A stretch of DNA of 64,000 nucleotides from Prorocentrum cordatum (taxonomy: Eukaryota; Sar; Dinophyceae; Prorocentrales; Prorocentraceae): positions 147,501 to 211,500 of the forward strand of contig CAUYUJ010016908.1 of NCBI GenBank assembly GCA_963575745.1, in the 5' to 3' direction. The notes under the pieces were generated by a model. It saw only the letters and a program-made list of their open reading frames with translations. It was not told the origin of the DNA and did no database searches. Shown piece by piece: positions 9,793-18,365 of this stretch (positions are counted from its first letter, which is position 1; every line of letters begins with the position of its first letter). The position numbers and the translations under genes were made by a program.

Positions 9793-11794
9793 TAGACGCG
9801 TACGCCTTGGGTCCCCGTCCACTTCGGATGACAGGTTTCGTTTCTTTGCATGTTACATTCGTTATGTTATTCGTGCTGGGGAGAGCTTTGCGAAGTACAG
9901 GGCAAATGCGGCGTCAGTGCAGTCGATCCTGCGGGCACCGTTCCAGGACGTTTACCGGAAATTTCAGCGCCGACAGCTTCTTCCAGGACCTGTTGATATT
10001 TCTGCCAAGGGCAATTTGTGGATGCTACTCAAGTTTGCGGGCCAAAGGCACAGTGGCAACAAATGGAACCCACCCAACGTCGATGTGATACTTCGCAGCA
10101 CCTTGAAACGTGGCTGTGGTGGTGACGTTTTGTATTTCTTCCACAACTCGTGCCGTGCCCTACCACATGTATGCGACAAGGCACGTGCGCAGCAGACTAT
10201 CATATGTGCGCTGCGAGAGCTGCATTTTCCGAGGCCGACGGGATTTATTTTGCGAGTGTCTTCCGAGGCTTTCAAGCCTGTTATTTGGAAATGGGTCCGT
10301 GCAGTATTCCACGAGATGCGTGCCAGGCCGCAGGTTGAGCATTGGGTATCGCACTGCCGCCGCAGCTTGAAGATCGTGCCGAGCCCAGTGTTCACCCATA
10401 AGCGCCTTCTTTTTGACGCCCCCATGAAGCTACGCAGTTTGAAGATGGACGCTTTGAAGCAGTTGGTTGACCAGGATTGCGAGCCGTATTGTCGTGGATG
10501 TGACATGTTCCGTATACCCATGAATGCGAAAGGCCGGGTCGAGCTGTCGACGCGTGCGCTCGCTTTCTCCCAGCTCTCTGAATGCAGGCGTTGGCTTGGG
10601 CAATCAAGGTTTTCTCTTCTCTGCATGCGTTATCTTTCATATGCTGCTCTTGCTGCTTCCGCGGACGTTGTGGTACCGCATTTACATGATAGTCTCGTGC
10701 AGGAGATCTTTGATGCTGCTCATGCCGTGTCGAGCCGGAACCCCAGGACGTGCTACACCATGGACGACAAGGATGCCGGTACCATGTGGGGGTCTTCTGT
10801 GGAAGGAATGTGGTTCCGGATGTTTCGCCAGTTTCTTGCTTCGGACGGGCGGTGGACCGTTGCAGCGATGTCCCCGAGCAGCCTCGTCGACATGTACCGT
10901 GGTTTATGCGATACCGTCTTACCGAAGTGCTTGTTGCCCAGATCTGCGCCGGTATCAATGTCTACCGTGCCGTACGTTTACGGTACTGTGAAATCGAAGT
11001 GTTGGGGGGAGAGTGCCGACGGTTACACTTTTAAACGCTGTTCGAAGGCGGGGCATTCTTGCCTCAGGAATATTGTTAGTTTCTTTCGCCTCCCTTGCCG
11101 TTCGAGCCTTCGCCGTGCCGCGCGTGCCGTACAAATCGTGATCATGAAGGTTTGGCACGGCGGAGCTGAGCTGTGGAACTTGGCCACGGCGTTCGATGAG
11201 ATCCGGGAGGGGGCTGGCGAGCTCATCGGCCCCGCGCCAGCTTCGTCACCTCGTTGCGCTATGTGTGGTACGTGCATGGAACGGCCTGGTGTTGTCGTTG
11301 CAGACGCAGCGCAGGCGTTTGAAATGGTATCCCAGGACTCCGTTCGAGGGTCAATCGAATCTCTGTTCGCTGATGCGGGAGCCCGTGGATTTCCTGACAC
11401 TGTACACGTGTTCCGCGAGGCCCGGTTGAACGGCGATTTCGGCGGGTCCATCGGTGTAGTGCACAAGGACAGGGACGTGTTCACCTTCCACACCTTGCGG
11501 CGCTGCTGTGACGTTGTCTTGAGGATGGCATGTTACCGATTCGGGCCTCTAGTGGTCACGCAGCTTTCTGGCATCCCGATCGGTGGGCCGATGAGCCGCA
11601 TCCTTTTGAGCGTCGTCTGCTGCCATAGGGAGTTCGTCTTCGACCAGCGCGTCTGGAGACACATGTGTGCGAGGTGGCATCTACCTGCTGATCGGAAGCG
11701 GTGCGTGGCCGTGAAGCGCTATGTTGACGATTATTGTTCATTTTCGAATAGGTTCTGTGATTCATGCTTGGAGCAGCTTATGGCATGCATATAA
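9773..11794 (+). CDS. Reverse transcriptase core of the retroelement
   Basis: Frame +1 relative to the nuclease part; it is open from before 9548, but the useful part probably begins near 9773, because upstream the nuclease frame is the conserved one. Motif A is VVVADAAQAFEMV (first catalytic Asp codon 11303-11305). Motif B is SGIPIGGPMSRILL (Gly 11570). Motif C is KRYVDDYCSF (YVDD 11720-11731), providing the Asp pair of the polymerase site. About 500 residues precede motif A, a long N-terminal extension with Cys/His clusters (CRGC near 10490, CAMCGTC near 11256). The frame stops at 11792 within GCATATAATGAC, where the downstream frame resumes with YNDDVLRF, so a lost AT or a gained base there would explain the break. 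Confidence 0.75.
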   Translation, partial: ARRSQRDRRVRLGSPSTSDDRFRFFACYIRYVIRAGESFAKYRANAASVQSILRAPFQDVYRKFQRRQLLPGPVDISAKGNLWMLLKFAGQRHSGNKWNPPNVDVILRSTLKRGCGGDVLYFFHNSCRALPHVCDKARAQQTIICALRELHFPRPTGFILRVSSEAFKPVIWKWVRAVFHEMRARPQVEHWVSHCRRSLKIVPSPVFTHKRLLFDAPMKLRSLKMDALKQLVDQDCEPYCRGCDMFRIPMNAKGRVELSTRALAFSQLSECRRWLGQSRFSLLCMRYLSYAALAASADVVVPHLHDSLVQEIFDAAHAVSSRNPRTCYTMDDKDAGTMWGSSVEGMWFRMFRQFLASDGRWTVAAMSPSSLVDMYRGLCDTVLPKCLLPRSAPVSMSTVPYVYGTVKSKCWGESADGYTFKRCSKAGHSCLRNIVSFFRLPCRSSLRRAARAVQIVIMKVWHGGAELWNLATAFDEIREGAGELIGPAPASSPRCAMCGTCMERPGVVVADAAQAFEMVSQDSVRGSIESLFADAGARGFPDTVHVFREARLNGDFGGSIGVVHKDRDVFTFHTLRRCCDVVLRMACYRFGPLVVTQLSGIPIGGPMSRILLSVVCCHREFVFDQRVWRHMCARWHLPADRKRCVAVKRYVDDYCSFSNRFCDSCLEQLMACI

Positions 11795-12428
11795 TGACGA
11801 CGTTTTGCGCTTCCAACCCGAGCCTCACTTCAGAGATAATGTCCAGGAGGTTACTTTCAAGTACCTGGATGGGCTGATTACTTTGAGTTTTACTGCGCTT
11901 ACGGTCGGCCATTACAACCCGAATGAGCAGTTTATTCTGACAGGAAATGAAGCCTTGAGGGGGAAGAGGCGTTTGCAGCCGTACGTGGAGCATGCAACGA
12001 GGGAACATATGCGCCGTTGGGCCTCTGATCTGACTGCGCGACGAGCCCGGTGGGCGCAGATTGGCCTTCAGACCAAAGATTTGGTGTACGCGATTCTCTT
12101 GGACATTTTGGAGTTGCACCGGGAAGGCTATAGCAGCTTCTCCGTACAACAACTCTGGCGCATGCAAAGGCGCACCGGATCGGATTATGACATTGCTCTC
12201 TTGTTGCTCCGGTTCGGCTTCCGCACGTCGATGCCGCCGTACGCGCAGATGGCGCGTCTCGCGGACCAGCTGCGTAAGCGGTCCGGTGCGGATGCCCAGC
12301 AGCATCGCCTTGACCAGTTCTACGGATTGGCCCCGAGTGAGTTCATCCACGCGTGCATTGGGGCCTACTATGCTGAACAGTGTCTGAGGGCGTATTGTGT
12401 TCTCCATGCGTTTCTGCGCGGATTCTGA
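11790..12428 (+). CDS. Reverse transcriptase C-terminal (post-YVDD) part
   Basis: In the third frame, starting YNDDVLRFQPEPH and continuing with VTFKYLDGLITLS, which has the look of the strand after the catalytic motif in reverse transcriptases (xYLDxxI). A basic helical region follows (MRRWASDLTARRARWAQ). It ends at TGA 12426-12428, 33 bp before the right direct repeat. As part of the same protein it completes the polymerase palm and thumb. No further enzymatic domain is visible. Confidence 0.6.
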   Translation, partial: YNDDVLRFQPEPHFRDNVQEVTFKYLDGLITLSFTALTVGHYNPNEQFILTGNEALRGKRRLQPYVEHATREHMRRWASDLTARRARWAQIGLQTKDLVYAILLDILELHREGYSSFSVQQLWRMQRRTGSDYDIALLLLRFGFRTSMPPYAQMARLADQLRKRSGADAQQHRLDQFYGLAPSEFIHACIGAYYAEQCLRAYCVLHAFLRGF

Positions 12429-12461
12429 CCCTCCGCCCCTCACAATTGAAAGGGTTTATAT

Positions 12462-12735
12462 TGAAGCAGTTGTCGGGCAGAGGTGCCAGTTGCAGACAGT
12501 CTCCACTTTCCCCTGCCCTGCCCCCCTTGCCTCTCCTTCGTCCTATTTCTCCCGTAGCACTGCTCGAGTCCGTTTCCCCGGAAGGGGCCACACTGGCAAG
12601 GCAGGAGGCGCTTATGTTCGATGGTGGGCCTCAGGCGGACAAGAAAGTGCACTGGCGATCATTGTCGGTGATCCATCCTGCATCTTGCGATTGTTCTCTT
12701 CCAGATCATGTGCAATGCATTCCATACTCGTCGAG
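12462..12735 (+). repeat. Right terminal direct repeat of the retroelement
   Basis: Same 274 bp as 8363-8636 with two substitutions; followed by a G-run (12736-12748). No CTGATGA hammerhead core is present in either repeat. Confidence 0.85.
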
Positions 12736-12956
12736 GTGGGGGGGGGGGCGCGACGCACACAGTATAAATACGTTGGGGTGACGCCGAGGACAGACGGAAG
12801 GTGCACGCACAATCCGCGGGCGCACGCTAACATGAGTAGAATTCGTGGATCTGGCGCGTGGGCGCCAAATCCACGGATCGGGGAAGAACCCCCCCGAAAC
12901 GTGGCACCAATGCCGGCTGGTCTGGCGAATGATCGCGCCGGTTTCGTACAGCGAAG
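12736..12956. other. Linker with G-run and a short hairpin
   Basis: After the G-run, CGTGGATCTGGCGC and CGCCAAATCCACG form a 14-bp-arm hairpin (12843-12877). No gene seen. Confidence 0.4.
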
Positions 12957-13130
12957 GCCAGTCCACAATAAATCTTTCACAAAAATCCCAACCCTGAGAC
13001 CCAAGGACGTCAGTTGACTTTTGGTGCGGGAACGTCACGCTTTCCTCAGCAAAGCTGTCGAAACCCAAGAAGCCCACAGGGCACCCTGGAGGCAAGCCGG
13101 GTGCTTCTTGGCGTGGGTCCCCACTGCATG
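12957..13130 (+). repeat. Dispersed 170-bp repeat (CCCAACCCTGAGAC family)
   Basis: Shares blocks CCAACCCTGAGAC, GACGTC.(G)TTGA.TTTTGGTG, AACGTCACGCTTTCC and CCCTGGAGGCAAGC with 55988-56158 (minus strand), 58181-58345, 59262-59420 and 61216-61383. No inverted ends are obvious, so SINE-like origin is as possible as a transposon. Confidence 0.65.
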
Positions 13131-13162
13131 CGAAATGAGACCCTTCGCTGGCCCACGCGCCT

Positions 13163-13339
13163 TACAGTCAACCCGTATGTAAAGGATGCGCGGTAATGAT
13201 GCAAGGGCCTTGGACGCCCATTTCGAAGCTCCTCGAGCGGGGCGCGGCCAGCGAACGCGGCCAAGGATGGGCCGAGGAGGCAAGGATGCAAGGGTACCCT
13301 GGGGAAGGCTGCCCATCCTTACTGTGCGGGTTGACTGTA
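13163..13339. mobile_element. TA-CAGTCAACCCG element (pogo/mariner-like MITE)
   Basis: TACAGTCAACCCGTA at the left and GCGGGTTGACTGTA at the right are inverted copies, with TA at both outer edges. This fits the TA target of Tc1/mariner/pogo elements, whose ends typically start CAGT. The 177-bp body (GGATGCGCGGTAATGATGCA, then GTTCGAGCGGGG-like) is shared with 23270, 31430 and 54199. Confidence 0.75.
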
Positions 13340-13372
13340 CACTCCATGCTTGCGCTTCCTCGAAGACCGAGC

Positions 13373-13553
13373 CTCGGCGGTGGACAAACCTCCCTTTAGT
13401 ACACCTCCACTCAGTGAAAACGGCCTGGGACCGAAACCGACGGACCTGGGCCCGCAAAAATGGCGGCCGCGACGCCCTCTCGCGAACCGAAAACGGCCCA
13501 TTCCTTGATCGACGTGTCAGGGTGGGAGGTCTGTCCACCCCCGAGAGCCCTGG
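13373..13553. mobile_element. GGTGGACAAACCTCCC family element, second copy
   Basis: Ends CTCGGCGGTGGACAAACCTC and GGAGGTCTGTCCACCCCCGAG are inverted repeats; the body is nearly identical to 6768-6955. Confidence 0.75.
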
Positions 13554-13799
13554 GGCCCGACGGCGCCAGTCCTCCGGCCAGGCCGGGCGGGGCAGAGGCC
13601 GGGCGGCAGGCCCACGGCGCGGCGCCCCTTTCCTGCGGACCGAGCGGCCCTGGGCCCCAGCGGCGGCCGTGCCGCGCGCCGCCGGGTCCACCGCTCCTCT
13701 GCGCGGGGGGGCGCCCAACGCCCGCCTCCCCCGAACTCTCGGGCTCAGGCCCTGGCTCGAGCTCGAGCTTGGGCTCTGGCTTCGGCTCAGGCTCAGCAT

Positions 13800-14410
13800 C
13801 GCACTTCGCGGCCCCCCCCATGGGTGGCGAGGTCTTTCTGGGATCTGCGTGGGGCCCCATCGTGCGGGATCCCCCAGCAGCCCTTCAAAAGTGGCGACAG
13901 TTGAACACTGCGCAGCCCCCCCAAGGATGGCGCAGTCCTGTTTGGGTCTGCGTGAAATCCCACTGTGCTGGCTCCCCCTGCAACCCTCGGAAATGGCGAC
14001 AGTTTCACACTTCGCAGCCCCCCCAGGGATGGCGAGGTTTGGGTCTGCGTGGGACCCCACTGTGCTGCCCCCCCCCCCCCAGCCCTCGAAAGTGGCGACA
14101 GTTTTACACTTCGCAGTCCCCAAGGGATGGCCAGGTCTCGTTTGGGTCTGCTTGTGGCCCCACTGTGCGGGCTGCCCCAGCAGCCCTCGAAAGTGGCGAC
14201 AGTTTCACACTGCCCAGCACCCCCAGGGATGGCGAGGTCCCGTTTAGGTCTGCGTGGGACCCCACTGTGGGGGCTCCCCCAGCAGGCAGATGCAGGCAGG
14301 CACAGGCAGGCGAGAGGAGGACAGAGGGCGGGATCAGAAGGAGAAGGGAGTTAGCGATCTTACTGTTTTATTCAAAACGAAAACCCAACCAAGGGAGGGT
14401 TGGGACAACA
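13800..14410 (+). repeat. About 100-bp minisatellite with distinctive 3' tail
   Basis: Four to five units: TGGCGACAGTT occurs at 13892, 13994, 14093 and 14194. Each unit has CGCAGCCCCCCCA.GGATGG and TGGGTCTGCGTG.GACCCCA. The array is followed by AGGCAGGCACAGGCAGG and a tail ATTCAAAACGAAAACCCA.. GGGTTGGGACAA. The same tail follows a diverged version of the array at 43500-44075. Confidence 0.75.
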
Positions 14411-14449
14411 TGTTCGCGTTCTCGCCTCTTTCGATTCTCGGGGGGCCAT

Positions 14450-14745
14450 GACGGCCCAAGCAGCCTCCAAGAGGGCCCCAAAATGGCCCAAGAGGGCCCC
14501 AAGATTGCCCACAGAGGCCCCAATAAGGCTCACGAGGTCGCCAAGACGGCCCCTGAAGGCGGCCCCGAGAGACCCCCAAGACGGCCTCCGAAGGGGCCAG
14601 ACGGCGCAAGAGCGCCCCAAGACGGTCCAACAGGCCCCAGACCCCAGTGGGGTTCCCAAGCGGCTTCAGGGTGCCCTCAAGAAGCCTCCGACATGCCCCA
14701 AAGAAGCCCCCAAACGGCCCAAAGAAACCACCAAGAGGCCCGCGG
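14450..14745 (+). repeat. CCCAAGAGGGCCCC-type degenerate array
   Basis: Imperfect repeats of GGCCCCAAGA(C/G)GGCCC and GGCCTCC. Comparable arrays are at 17320-17830 and, inverted, within 478-1050 and 36411-36983. Confidence 0.6.
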
Positions 14746-14869
14746 AATTGCATACGAACGGCGCGCTGTTGCTACGTTCATCGGAATTTGATCTTGGCGT
14801 TGCCTTGTGCTGACACACGGTGAATGCTCATTCCCCTCGTGGGCATTCGCACGTTCGTCCCTACGATGA

Positions 14870-15860
14870 AACTGGGGGGGCGGTCTCCCCCCTAGCACCT
14901 CCTTCTCCTCTGCCCCTTTCCCCCTCCTTCTCCTTTCTTTTGCTCCTCCTCCTCGTTGCAAATCAAGAACACCAAGAAAACAACAAGTTTGGCGCCTGCG
15001 GTGCCACGAAACGCTCTTTATGTGTGGTTGGTTGTGCATTCCTGGCTTGGGAAGCAACGAGACACTGTGCATGTTTGACTTGTTTGTAGTGTTTCGTTTG
15101 GGAAGCTCAAGTTCTCCCCACGGCCTCCCCCGCAGTACCTCATCCCTTCTCCCCCTTCCCCTTGTCCCCACCTTCTCATTTCGCTTGCTCTTCTTGTTGC
15201 AAAGCAGAGGCACGAAGAATTGACAGTATTTAACGCCCTGGGTGCCACGAAACGCTGTCTTTTGATTGCTTTGTATCTTTGGTCTGGGAAACCACCGAAA
15301 CACTGTGTGTGTTTGACGTGGTTGTGTTTGTTTGGTGTTCGAGGCTCCGGAACAGGAGTATGTGGTGTTGGGGGGAGGCCGCGGGGAACACTGGATCTTC
15401 CAAGACAAAAAAAAATGCTTTCTTGTTCCCCAAGCCAAGAATACAGAAAAAATACACAAATACACAGCGTTTCGTGGTACCTAAGGCGCGAAACACTGTA
15501 TTATTGGCGCTCTTGCTTTGCAACAAGGAGGAGAAAATGAAAATGAAAAGAGGAGGAGAAAAGGTGAACGAGGACACGGATGAGGTGCTCGGGGGGAGGC
15601 TGCGGGGAGCACTTGAGCTTCCAAAACCAAACATACACAGTGCGGCGTTGCTTCCAGACCAAAATCACCCAACAACAACAAAAACAGCGTCTCGTGGCAC
15701 CGAGGGCGCCAAACACTGTGTAGTTCTGTTGTTTGGAATGTTGCATCTCGGGAGGAGGAAAGGAGAAGGAGAAGAAGGAGGAAGAATAGAGGAGCATTGT
15801 AATCAGAAGGGCGAGTTGTGTTGGAGAAGCAGGAGGGGGGAAGAAGAAGATGAGTAAGAG
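14870..15860. repeat. About 1-kb inverted repeat, each arm made of two tandem units
   Basis: The left arm (14880-15390) has two units of about 240 bp running from C/T-rich sequence through TTGCAA and TGCCACGAAACGCT to TTTGGGAAGC. The right arm (15400-15860) has the same two units in reverse (AGCGTTTCGTGGTACC, CTTTGCAACAAGGAGGAG, AGCGTCTCGTGGCACC). The centre is a short A-run at 15410. No protein-like frame. It is a foldback element or an inverted duplication of a tandem repeat. Confidence 0.7.
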
Positions 15861-16584
15861 GGAGATGATAATTAATGCCATTCAGCATAAGATGTATAGT
15901 CTTTGGGGGGGCAGAACATACACACACAAACAAAAACACGCACAGGACGGAGAGACATACCTCGGAGCACGGCCCACGAAGAGGCCGATCACTCGAGACG
16001 TCAGCGCGAAACTCGACCCCGCCTGGCAGACCAGCAAAAGCAGACAGCCAGATTCCTTCGGCCCGAACCCACGTTAACTGATAAGGAAAAGCGGGGGTGA
16101 AAGAGTATGAAGATAAACGCTCGGGCGAATCAACTCAGGGGGGGAAACATCCACCTGGAATCGGCGATACGTCGCCGACGAATCAGTGATAGGCCGGCCC
16201 CCGATAGCGAATCCGCACGCTCCTGGGGGGTGCAGCTATCAAGCCAAGATCGGCGATGAATGGGCGATGGGGGGTCGATGGATCCTCTTGCCTGAATCCA
16301 TCCCCTCCGACGTTCCACATGAAGAGAGAGCCGCGGCGGCAAGAGGGCACAAAAAATCCACGCGACCACTCGACGAGCGCAACCGCCGGACAACGAGACG
16401 TCCTCGTCGCCCGCAGGACGCAGCTCGAGGCGAGGCTACTCGTCCGCGTCCTCGGACTCGTCGTCGGACTCCTCCTGCGAAACGCCGCGCAGTAAAGGTA
16501 TCACAAGATGTGTGCTAAGGGAGGGCAAGGGCAACGACTGTGACGCTTGCGTGTGCAGACGGCAGGGACATTCTGAGGAGGCAA
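15861..16584. other. No gene seen before the assembly gap
   Basis: Includes ATCGGCGATACGTCGCCGA (16161-16180), a short hairpin. Otherwise nothing recognised; the sequence runs into the N tract. Confidence 0.3.
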
Positions 16585-16684
16585 NNNNNNNNNNNNNNNN
16601 NNNNNNNNNNNNNNNNNNNNNNNNNNNNNNNNNNNNNNNNNNNNNNNNNNNNNNNNNNNNNNNNNNNNNNNNNNNNNNNNNNNN
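16585..16684. other. Assembly gap, exactly 100 N
   Basis: A round-number N run is normally a scaffolding placeholder of unknown true length. The right border falls inside a GC-rich foldback element, a plausible reason for assembly failure. Confidence 0.95.
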
Positions 16685-16766
16685 GGGCGGCGCCGGAGGC
16701 GCCACCAGGGGGCTCCCAGAGCGGATCCGAGGAATCCACGCGGACAGCCAAAAGTCAATGTTTATG
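16685..16766. repeat. Right half of a CTCCGCGCGG foldback element
   Basis: GCGGATCCGAGGAATCCACG followed by CGGACAGCCAAAAGT..TTTATG matches the right arm at 27400-27436; the left arm would lie in the gap. Confidence 0.5.
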
Positions 16767-16960
16767 TTTTTTTTTTCTTCAAATTTTAATCGACGTGCCA
16801 AGGTGGGGGTTCTGTCCGCCCCCGAGACCTCTTCAGGCCGTCCACAATGGCCTCGCGCTGCTTCGCAATGCCCTCGCCCTGCAAACGGGCCGCCTCGCAG
16901 TCGGCTTCGGCCTGTGCCGGGAGCGAGGAGCTGCAGAGGAAGGGCGGTCGGACCTAGGCT

Positions 16961-18158
16961 TAGGACGGGCATGTCCTCTCCGACGAGCGGAAATTGGAGG
17001 AAAACTAAAACATAGTCGAAAATTAATCAATAAAAAACAACAAACAAACAAAAACAACAACAAAAATCCGCCGACCCTGTCGGCGTGTGGAAAGGGCTTC
17101 TCCGTCTGTTCCGTCCTCGGCGAAATTGAGCAACGTCGAAATTGAGTCGAAGGGAAACCCCTTCCCTTTGATCCCTTCCCCGCGGGGGGGGGGGGTTGTC
17201 CCGGGGTCGGTCCCGGGGGGGGTCCCGGGTTTTTACGCCGCCCCCCGGGGCGGGTCCCGGGGGGGGGTCCCGGGTTTTTACGCCGCCCCCCCGGGGAATC
17301 CCGGAGCCCAAAAAAGTGCCAAGACGGGTCAAGAATGCCCAAAGAGGCCACCAAAACGATCCCAGAGGGCGCCGAATCGCCGAATGATCTGTCCAAGACG
17401 CCTTGACGGCCTCCAGACGGCCCAAGAAACCTGCGAGACGCCCCAAGAGGCCTCCAGGACCGTTCCCACGAGAGCCCCATGAGGTACAAATCATGGATTT
17501 CCCAAGCGTTTGTTCAAGGATGTTTTGTGTGTTCGCCTCTTCTGCTTCCCCACGCGCCAAGACGGCCCAAGAGGCTCCTTAGATCGCCCCGACACGGCCC
17601 AAGAGGCCTCCGAGACGGTCTCCAAACGGCCCAGAAGTGCCCCAACACGGCCCAAAACGCCTCCCAGATTCACAAAAGGCCACCAAAACGGTTCCAAGAG
17701 AGCGCCCAGACGAGGGACCCGAACGGACATTTCGAGCCCTCAGCCCCGAGAAGCTCCCAAGAGGCCCTCCAGGAAGCCCACAGAGGCCCCAAGAGGCTCC
17801 CGAGAGGCCCCAGAAACTCTCCCAGGAAGCTGCAAAACAAACTAAAAAATTACAAAACAACCCGGTATTTCCTCCTCTTCGACCTTGTCCTCCTCGTCCG
17901 CCTGTGCCTCCTCCTCCCCATCACAGAACGGAGGAGGGACACTTTCCCGAGCGCGGCAAGCGCGCTTTCAACGCCTCCGACGTCCAACAGCGCCTCGCAG
18001 CCACCGTCCGATCCGCGAGGGCTGGCGCGCCCAGACGACAGGGTCGTCTCCAGGGTCGGCGGCATCGGCCGTAAGGCCTTCGCAATCAAAACATCGTCCC
18101 CTGACTATTGTTCCACTATGTTTGAATCTTCCTCCTGAAGAGGAACATGCCCAACTCA
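16961..18158. mobile_element. TTA-GGTCGGGC family, ends split by about 1.05 kb
   Basis: A 5' end TAGGACGGGCATGTCCTCTC with AAACATAGTC (16961-17010) and a 3' end ACATCGTCCCCTGACTATTG to AGGAACATGCCCAACTCA (18086-18158) match the two halves of the complete 152-bp copy at 56801. Between them lie GC-rich arrays and no transposase-like frame. Either later DNA was inserted into a short copy or this is a longer family member. Confidence 0.5.
17185..17830 (+). repeat. G/C-run duplication and CCCAAGACGGCCC arrays
   Basis: GGGTCCCGGGTTTTTACGCC occurs twice (17220-17285) among G-runs and C-runs. From 17320 the sequence is degenerate CCCAAGAGGCC/CCAAGACGGCC repeats, interrupted at 17480-17560. Confidence 0.6.
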
Positions 18159-18365
18159 GACCTAGGCCACACGGAAATCCCTCAAGAACATGAGATCCTC
18201 CGTCGGCCAAAACAGACAGGACAGCCGAGGGCACCCTCCCCAGGAAGCACACGAACATCCCCCCCCCCAGACACACACACACACACACATACACACACAA
18301 ACGAAAAACACTGGGGTACCCTCCCCGATCCGACCTCGATCTGACTTCTCGGTGCGACTGGATTT
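18157..18365 (+). repeat. Dispersed repeat shared with 55495-55660
   Basis: Shares GACCTAGG, ATCCTCCGTCGGCCAAAACA, GAGGGCACCCTCCCCAGGA, CGAACATCC and CGACCTCGATCT with the 55.5-kb copy. An (AC)n run (18275-18300) is specific to this copy. Confidence 0.55.

Larger units (their letters stand above)
8363..12735 (+). mobile_element. Penelope-like retroelement (GIY-YIG + reverse transcriptase)
   Basis: A 4.37-kb unit bounded by 274-bp direct repeats (8363-8636 and 12462-12735) that differ at only two positions I can find. It encodes, in order, a GIY-YIG-type nuclease domain, a reverse transcriptase with motifs A, B and C, and the region after motif C. No RNase H, integrase or protease was seen. 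Penelope-like elements are known for flanking direct repeats (pseudo-LTRs) and a GIY-YIG nuclease; forms with the nuclease N-terminal to the polymerase are described from algae and protists. The reading frame changes twice, so this copy is probably dead unless the breaks are introns or assembly errors. Confidence 0.75.

Noticed and set aside
12750-12775. GTATAAATAC (also near 19810 and 23820) as a TATA box
   Set aside because: No gene follows, and TATA boxes are not expected in the suspected lineage.
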